A DNA stretch of 64,000 nucleotides from Modestobacter italicus (lineage in GTDB: Bacteria > Actinomycetota > Actinomycetes > Mycobacteriales > Geodermatophilaceae). The stretch spans positions 310,001 through 374,000 of the forward strand of contig NZ_JABGCJ010000004.1 in NCBI RefSeq assembly GCF_019799965.1, written 5' to 3'. The notes beneath the pieces were generated by a model, which was not told where the DNA came from, searched no databases, and saw only the letters and a program-made list of their open reading frames with translations. A program made the translations under genes and the position numbers. Shown here piece by piece: positions 60,769 to 64,000 of this stretch (the stretch's first letter is position 1; the number at the start of each line of letters is the position of its first letter).

Positions 60769-60823
60769 GTACCCGCACTCCCCGCACGACCGCACCACCG
60801 GCGCCGCCGGGTGCGCACCTGGG

Positions 60824-61579
60824 TCAGCCCAGGAGCCGCCCGGCGGCGTCGGCGTCCCAGCCCCGGACGGCGGCGACCAGCCGGCCGACCAGGGCGGCGA
60901 GCATCGCCGACCCCTCCGCCGCCGAGGCGCCCGACGGGTCGCCGAGCACGCCGAGCGGGCTGACCGCGCGCACCCCCTCGGCCCGCAGCCGGGGCAGCAG
61001 CTCGGCGATCGGCGTGGTCTCCCCCGCCTCGGCCAGCTCCGCGCGCACCGCAGCAGGTTCCACGTGCAACACCAGTGACGTCTCGGTCCGCCCGGCGTGC
61101 GCGTCGCCGCCGGGGACGCCGCAGGGGAACCAGGCGACGTCCCGCCCCTCCTGCCGGAGCCGGGGGACGGCGGTGCGCAGCGCCTCGAGGTTGCCGCCGT
61201 GCCCGTTGACCACCAGCAGCCGGCCCGCCCAGCGGCCCACCGAGCGCCCGTACTCGACCAGCAGCGCGGCGAGCGCCTCGGTGCCGATCGAGATGGTGCC
61301 GGGGAAGTCCTCGTGCTCACCGCTGGCGCCGTAGGCCAGCGCCGGCGCGAGCACCGCGTCGTCCAGCTCGGGGACGGCCGCCTCGGCCACGGCCTGCGCG
61401 ATCACCGTGTCGGTGGTCAGCGGCAGGTGCCGGCCGTGCTGCTCCACCGACCCCAGGGCGACGACGACCAGCGGCGACCGCCCGTCCAGGTCCGGCCAGG
61501 TGGCCTGCTGCAACCTCACGACCGTGGACCCTGTCAGACGGGGTGTCACCGTCGACGAGGCCGACCCGGCCATCCCCAT
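60824..61579 (-). CDS. mftE: creatininase family protein, MftE-like
   Basis: Starts at ATG 61579, ATG 61573 or GTG 61519 are possible; 61579 is 11 bases after the KtrA stop and gives 251 residues. Metal motifs are VALGSVEQHGRHLPLTTDTVIA, YGASGEHEDFPGTISIG and VVNGHGGNLEAL. Those match the MftE subgroup of creatininase-fold enzymes, which trims the mycofactocin precursor peptide. Without mftABCD nearby the assignment rests on motifs, and general creatininase is the alternative. It is likely in the KtrB-KtrA operon by spacing. An MftF-like gene is 5 kb away. Confidence 0.7.
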   Translation of the reverse strand: MGMAGSASSTVTPRLTGSTVVRLQQATWPDLDGRSPLVVVALGSVEQHGRHLPLTTDTVIAQAVAEAAVPELDDAVLAPALAYGASGEHEDFPGTISIGTEALAALLVEYGRSVGRWAGRLLVVNGHGGNLEALRTAVPRLRQEGRDVAWFPCGVPGGDAHAGRTETSLVLHVEPAAVRAELAEAGETTPIAELLPRLRAEGVRAVSPLGVLGDPSGASAAEGSAMLAALVGRLVAAVRGWDADAAGRLLG

Positions 61580-61590
61580 CGGAGCTGAGG

Positions 61591-62283
61591 TCAGTGGAGG
61601 CGGCTGAAGCGTTCGGCGAGCTTGGTGCGGCCGGCGACCAGGATCATGTCGTCGGCCTCGACGACGGTGTCCGCGGTGGCGTAGCTGAAGCCCTCGCCGC
61701 GGCGGTGCACGGCCACGATGGTCACCCCGTACCTGGTGCGCACCCCGGTGTCGCCCAGCCGGCGGCCCAGGATCTCCGTCGGAGGCCGGGTCTTGACCAT
61801 GGCGAAGTCGTCCTCGAACTGGATGTAGTCCAGCACCGTCCCGCGCACCAGGTGGGCCACCCGGCGTCCCATGTCGTGCTCGGGGAAGACGACGTGGCCG
61901 ACGCCGAGCTGCTGGAGGATGCGGCCGTGCGGCTCGCTGAGCGCCTTGGCCCACACGTTGCGGATCTCGAAGTTGAGCAGCAGCGAGGTGGTCAGGATGC
62001 TCGCCTCCACGTTGGTCCCGATCCCCACGACGGCGAAGTCGAAGTCGGGCACCGAGAGCTGGCGCAGCACCTCCTCCTTCGTGCTGTCGGCCCGTACGAC
62101 CTGGGTCAGCCGTCCGTTGAGGCCCTGGACGATGTCCGGGTCGTCGTCGATGCCCAGCACCTCGGTGCCCGCGGCCATCAGCTCCAGGGCCAGCGCCGAG
62201 CCGAACCGGCCGAGGCCGATCACGACCACGGCGTTGGAGTCGGCGCGTTCCTGCGGGCGGTGGCGGGTCAGCCAGTCAGCCAA
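61591..62283 (-). CDS. ktrA: KtrA/TrkA-type potassium channel regulatory subunit
   Basis: The 230-residue protein has an N-terminal RCK Rossmann domain (VVVIGLGRFGSALALELMAAGTEVLGID with the GxGxxG nucleotide motif, and RADSTKEEVLRQLSV) and a C-terminal RCK domain (GRRLGDTGVRTRYGVTIVAVHR and ADDMILVAGR). It forms an octameric ring that gates KtrB in response to ATP/ADP or c-di-AMP. It overlaps the KtrB gene by eight bases, indicating coupled expression. Confidence 0.94.
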   Translation of the reverse strand: MADWLTRHRPQERADSNAVVVIGLGRFGSALALELMAAGTEVLGIDDDPDIVQGLNGRLTQVVRADSTKEEVLRQLSVPDFDFAVVGIGTNVEASILTTSLLLNFEIRNVWAKALSEPHGRILQQLGVGHVVFPEHDMGRRVAHLVRGTVLDYIQFEDDFAMVKTRPPTEILGRRLGDTGVRTRYGVTIVAVHRRGEGFSYATADTVVEADDMILVAGRTKLAERFSRLH

Positions 62284-63679
62284 TGACGGGTCGCTCCTTC
62301 GGCAGTTCGTACAGCTGGGTGTGCTGCCGCAGCGCGAGCGCCGAGGCCAGCGTGATGGGGCCGAGCCGGCCGATGAACATGAGCGCCACCAACAGCAGCT
62401 GGCCGGCCACCGGCAGGTCGGCGGTGATGCCGGTGGACAGGCCGACGGTGGCGAAGGCGGAGACCACCTCGAACAGCACCTGGTCGAGCGTGAACGGGGT
62501 GATCACCAGCAGCACGATCGTCGGCCCCATCACCGCGGCCAGCGACAGCAGGGCCACCGTCGTCGCCTGCCGGTGCACCGACCGCGGGAGCCGCTTGCCG
62601 AAGACGTTGACGGCGCCCTCGCCGCGCACCTCGGTGTAGATGATGAAGAACAGCACCAGGAACGTGGTGACCTTGATGCCGCCCGCCGTCCCGGCCGGCC
62701 CGCCGCCGATGAACATCAGCAGGTCCATGCCCAGCCAGCTGGCCGGCTCCATCGCGGCGATGTCGAGGTTGTTGAAGCCGGCGGTGCGCGGCATGACCGC
62801 GGCGGTGAACCCGGCGAGCAGCTTGCCCGGCACGCTGAGCGGGCCGAGCGTGTCCGGGTTGCGCCACTCCAGCGCGGTGAGGAACACCGTGCCGAGCAGC
62901 AGCAGCGCCGCGGTCCCGGCCAGCACCAGCCGGGTGTTCATCGTCCAGGTGCGTGGGGTGCGGAACTCGCGCCGCAGCTGCAGCAGCACCGGGAACCCGA
63001 GTCCGCCGGCGATCACCGCGCCCACGATGGGCAGGCAGATCCACGGGTCGGTGACGAAGGACATCAGGCTGTCGCTGTAGAGCGCGAAGCCGGCGTTGTT
63101 GAACGCCGACACCGAGTGGAAGACGCCCAGCCACAGCGCCCGGGGCAGCGGCTCGTCGTAGCCGAGGGCGAAGCGCGCGGTCAGCAGCACGGCGACCACC
63201 GACTCGAACAGCAGGCTGGCCTTGGCGACCCCGATCAGCAGCTGCCGGATGTCACCGACCCCGAGGCTCTTGGTCTCCGCCGCGGCGTTCAGCCGGGCGC
63301 GCAGCCCGAGGCGGCGGGCCAGCAGCAGCGCCAGCACCGAGGCCAGGGTCATGATCCCGAAGCCACCCACCTGGATGAGCCCGAGGATGACCGCCTGCCC
63401 GAACCCGCTCCAGTAGGTCGGGGTGTCCACGGTGATCAGCCCGGTCACGCAGACCGACGAGGTGGCGGTGAACAGCGCCTCCATGAACCCGGCGCGCGCC
63501 GGGCCGGCGGTCGCTCCCGGCAGGGAGAGCAGCCCGGTGCCGACGGCCACCGCCGCGGCGAAGGCGGCGACCACCGCCTGCGCGGGGTGCCGGAACCGCA
63601 CGTGCAGTCCGCGCAGCCGGCGGCTGCCGGCCGTGTCGCTGGACGGGCGCGACCGGGTGCTCCCACCGCTCCGCGCCAC
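62276..63679 (-). CDS. ktrB: KtrB/TrkH-type potassium uptake channel subunit
   Basis: This 467-residue protein has four repeated membrane-pore-membrane units. The four selectivity filter segments are visible as SSVCVTGL, SAFNNAGF, MPRTAGFNN and FATVGLSTG, each with a conserved Gly. The cytoplasmic loop that reaches the KtrA ring lies near GGIKVTTF. It imports K+ with Na+ or by membrane potential. The 30-residue basic N-terminus is cytoplasmic. It is the first gene of the ktrB-ktrA-mftE-like run. It and the MscS and BCCT genes give the region a theme of osmotic control. Confidence 0.93.
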   Translation of the reverse strand: MARSGGSTRSRPSSDTAGSRRLRGLHVRFRHPAQAVVAAFAAAVAVGTGLLSLPGATAGPARAGFMEALFTATSSVCVTGLITVDTPTYWSGFGQAVILGLIQVGGFGIMTLASVLALLLARRLGLRARLNAAAETKSLGVGDIRQLLIGVAKASLLFESVVAVLLTARFALGYDEPLPRALWLGVFHSVSAFNNAGFALYSDSLMSFVTDPWICLPIVGAVIAGGLGFPVLLQLRREFRTPRTWTMNTRLVLAGTAALLLLGTVFLTALEWRNPDTLGPLSVPGKLLAGFTAAVMPRTAGFNNLDIAAMEPASWLGMDLLMFIGGGPAGTAGGIKVTTFLVLFFIIYTEVRGEGAVNVFGKRLPRSVHRQATTVALLSLAAVMGPTIVLLVITPFTLDQVLFEVVSAFATVGLSTGITADLPVAGQLLLVALMFIGRLGPITLASALALRQHTQLYELPKERPVIG

Positions 63680-63817
63680 GCCGGAACCCTAGGTCAGCGG
63701 GGAGCCGGCCGCCGGGACGACCGGGGACCGACGCGCAGCGGGCTCACAGCCGACACCCGGACGACGTCCAGGAGGGCGGCCGACAGTGGGTGACCCGACC
63801 ACCTGTGGAGGTGCCCG

Positions 63818-63922
63818 ATGCTCACCGTCGCCGTGCTCGTCGTCTTCTTCGCCCTGCTCGCCTTCGCCGACCTGCTGCCCGGCCAGGCCGCCGCCCCCGG
63901 CCTGGTCGCCCCGCTCCGCTGA
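63818..63922 (+). CDS. 34-residue membrane peptide
   Basis: ATG 63818 follows GGAGG (63807-63811) at a good distance and starts a 34-residue peptide, too short for usual gene callers. Its first 18 residues (MLTVAVLVVFFALLAFAD) form one hydrophobic helix; the rest is Leu/Pro/Ala-rich with a single Arg at the end (LVAPLR). The strong site and absence of any longer frame support translation. I recognise no family, though single-helix peptides of this size often regulate a transporter. It is divergent from KtrB across 138 bases. Confidence 0.6.
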   Translation: MLTVAVLVVFFALLAFADLLPGQAAAPGLVAPLR

Positions 63923-63929
63923 CCGCCGG

Positions 63930-64000
63930 TCAGGCCATCCCGGCCAGCGGCGACTCGTTGCAGGGCCGGGTGGGCGGTGCGGCCGGCGGCCCAGCCGGGA
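63930..64000 (-). CDS. possible 3' end of a leftward gene cut by right edge
   Basis: A leftward frame ends with TGA at 63930-63932 after residues reading RPCNESPLAGMA and is open to the right edge, preceded by an Ala/Pro-rich stretch. The frame is only about 22 codons long here, so it cannot be identified, and open frames are cheap at this GC content. The right flank is needed. Confidence 0.3.
   Translation of the reverse strand, partial: PAGPPAAPPTRPCNESPLAGMA

Overview
The window reads as an ordinary stretch of a very GC-rich actinobacterial chromosome. Nearly every third codon position is G or C, GTG starts and 1-4 base gene overlaps are common, and the gene content (SAM-IV-type riboswitch before metY-metX, DtxR/IdeR-type iron boxes, mycofactocin-type genes, type B L31) is actinobacterial. 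The small-gene content and style suggest Geodermatophilaceae (Geodermatophilus, Blastococcus, Modestobacter or a relative), but that is an inference from gene content and not a placement. I see no insertion sequence, prophage, CRISPR array, tRNA or rRNA. No gap between genes reaches 300 bases.

Layout. 1-2.2 kb: truncated DUF2277 gene, acyl-CoA dehydrogenase and a divergent TetR regulator. 2.2-6.4 kb: membrane-anchored EEP-type hydrolase, then an iron-box-controlled Fe(III)-siderophore importer (two FecCD permeases and an ATPase) whose likely binding protein lies 53 kb away at 59.8 kb behind a second iron box. 6.4-12.8 kb: chemoreceptor, BCCT osmolyte transporter, MscS channel with a coupled Thr/Pro-rich membrane protein, zinc alcohol dehydrogenase. 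12.8-18.4 kb: threonine-aldolase-like enzyme, membrane protein with an L7/L12-like domain, DUF167, SAM riboswitch with metY-metX, fatty-acid desaturase. 18.5-24.1 kb: leftward run of gamma carbonic anhydrase, a sigma-like membrane protein and its partner, then adaptor-ATPase-permease of MacAB type plus a DUF5666-like protein. 24.1-31 kb: small XRE/membrane operon, NAD(P)HX dehydratase, histidine phosphatase, YdeI-like protein, FAD oxidase, NlpC/P60 hydrolase and small proteins.

31.2-38 kb: serine hydroxymethyltransferase behind a ZTP riboswitch, TldD/TldE protease pair, UBP-type zinc finger, metallo-beta-lactamase-fold protein. 38-42.4 kb: small secreted protein, cupin, SAH/MTA-deaminase-like amidohydrolase, then a DedA-HAD-hydrolase operon. 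42.5-48 kb: molybdenum hydroxylase of the form II CO-dehydrogenase type (small, large and medium subunits) followed by a CoxG-like tether. 48-54 kb: two MFS exporters, a secreted protein and a DrrAB-type exporter with a divergent TetR regulator and twin operator-like sites. 54-64 kb: MftF-like glycosyltransferase, isochorismatase-like hydrolase and NCS1 permease in one operon; PadR and membrane partner; type B L31; siderophore-binding lipoprotein; MftE-like creatininase-family protein and KtrAB potassium uptake in one leftward operon; and a 34-residue membrane peptide.

Together the genes describe a free-living aerobe investing in iron capture, methionine and one-carbon supply under riboswitch control, osmotic and potassium homeostasis, cofactor repair and drug/lipid export. 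The least explained items are the sigma-like membrane protein, the dispersed mycofactocin-type genes, the form II molybdenum hydroxylase with its membrane-tethered CoxG, and several near-perfect intergenic palindromes. I ran no computation: coordinates, repeat matches and motif counts are hand-read.
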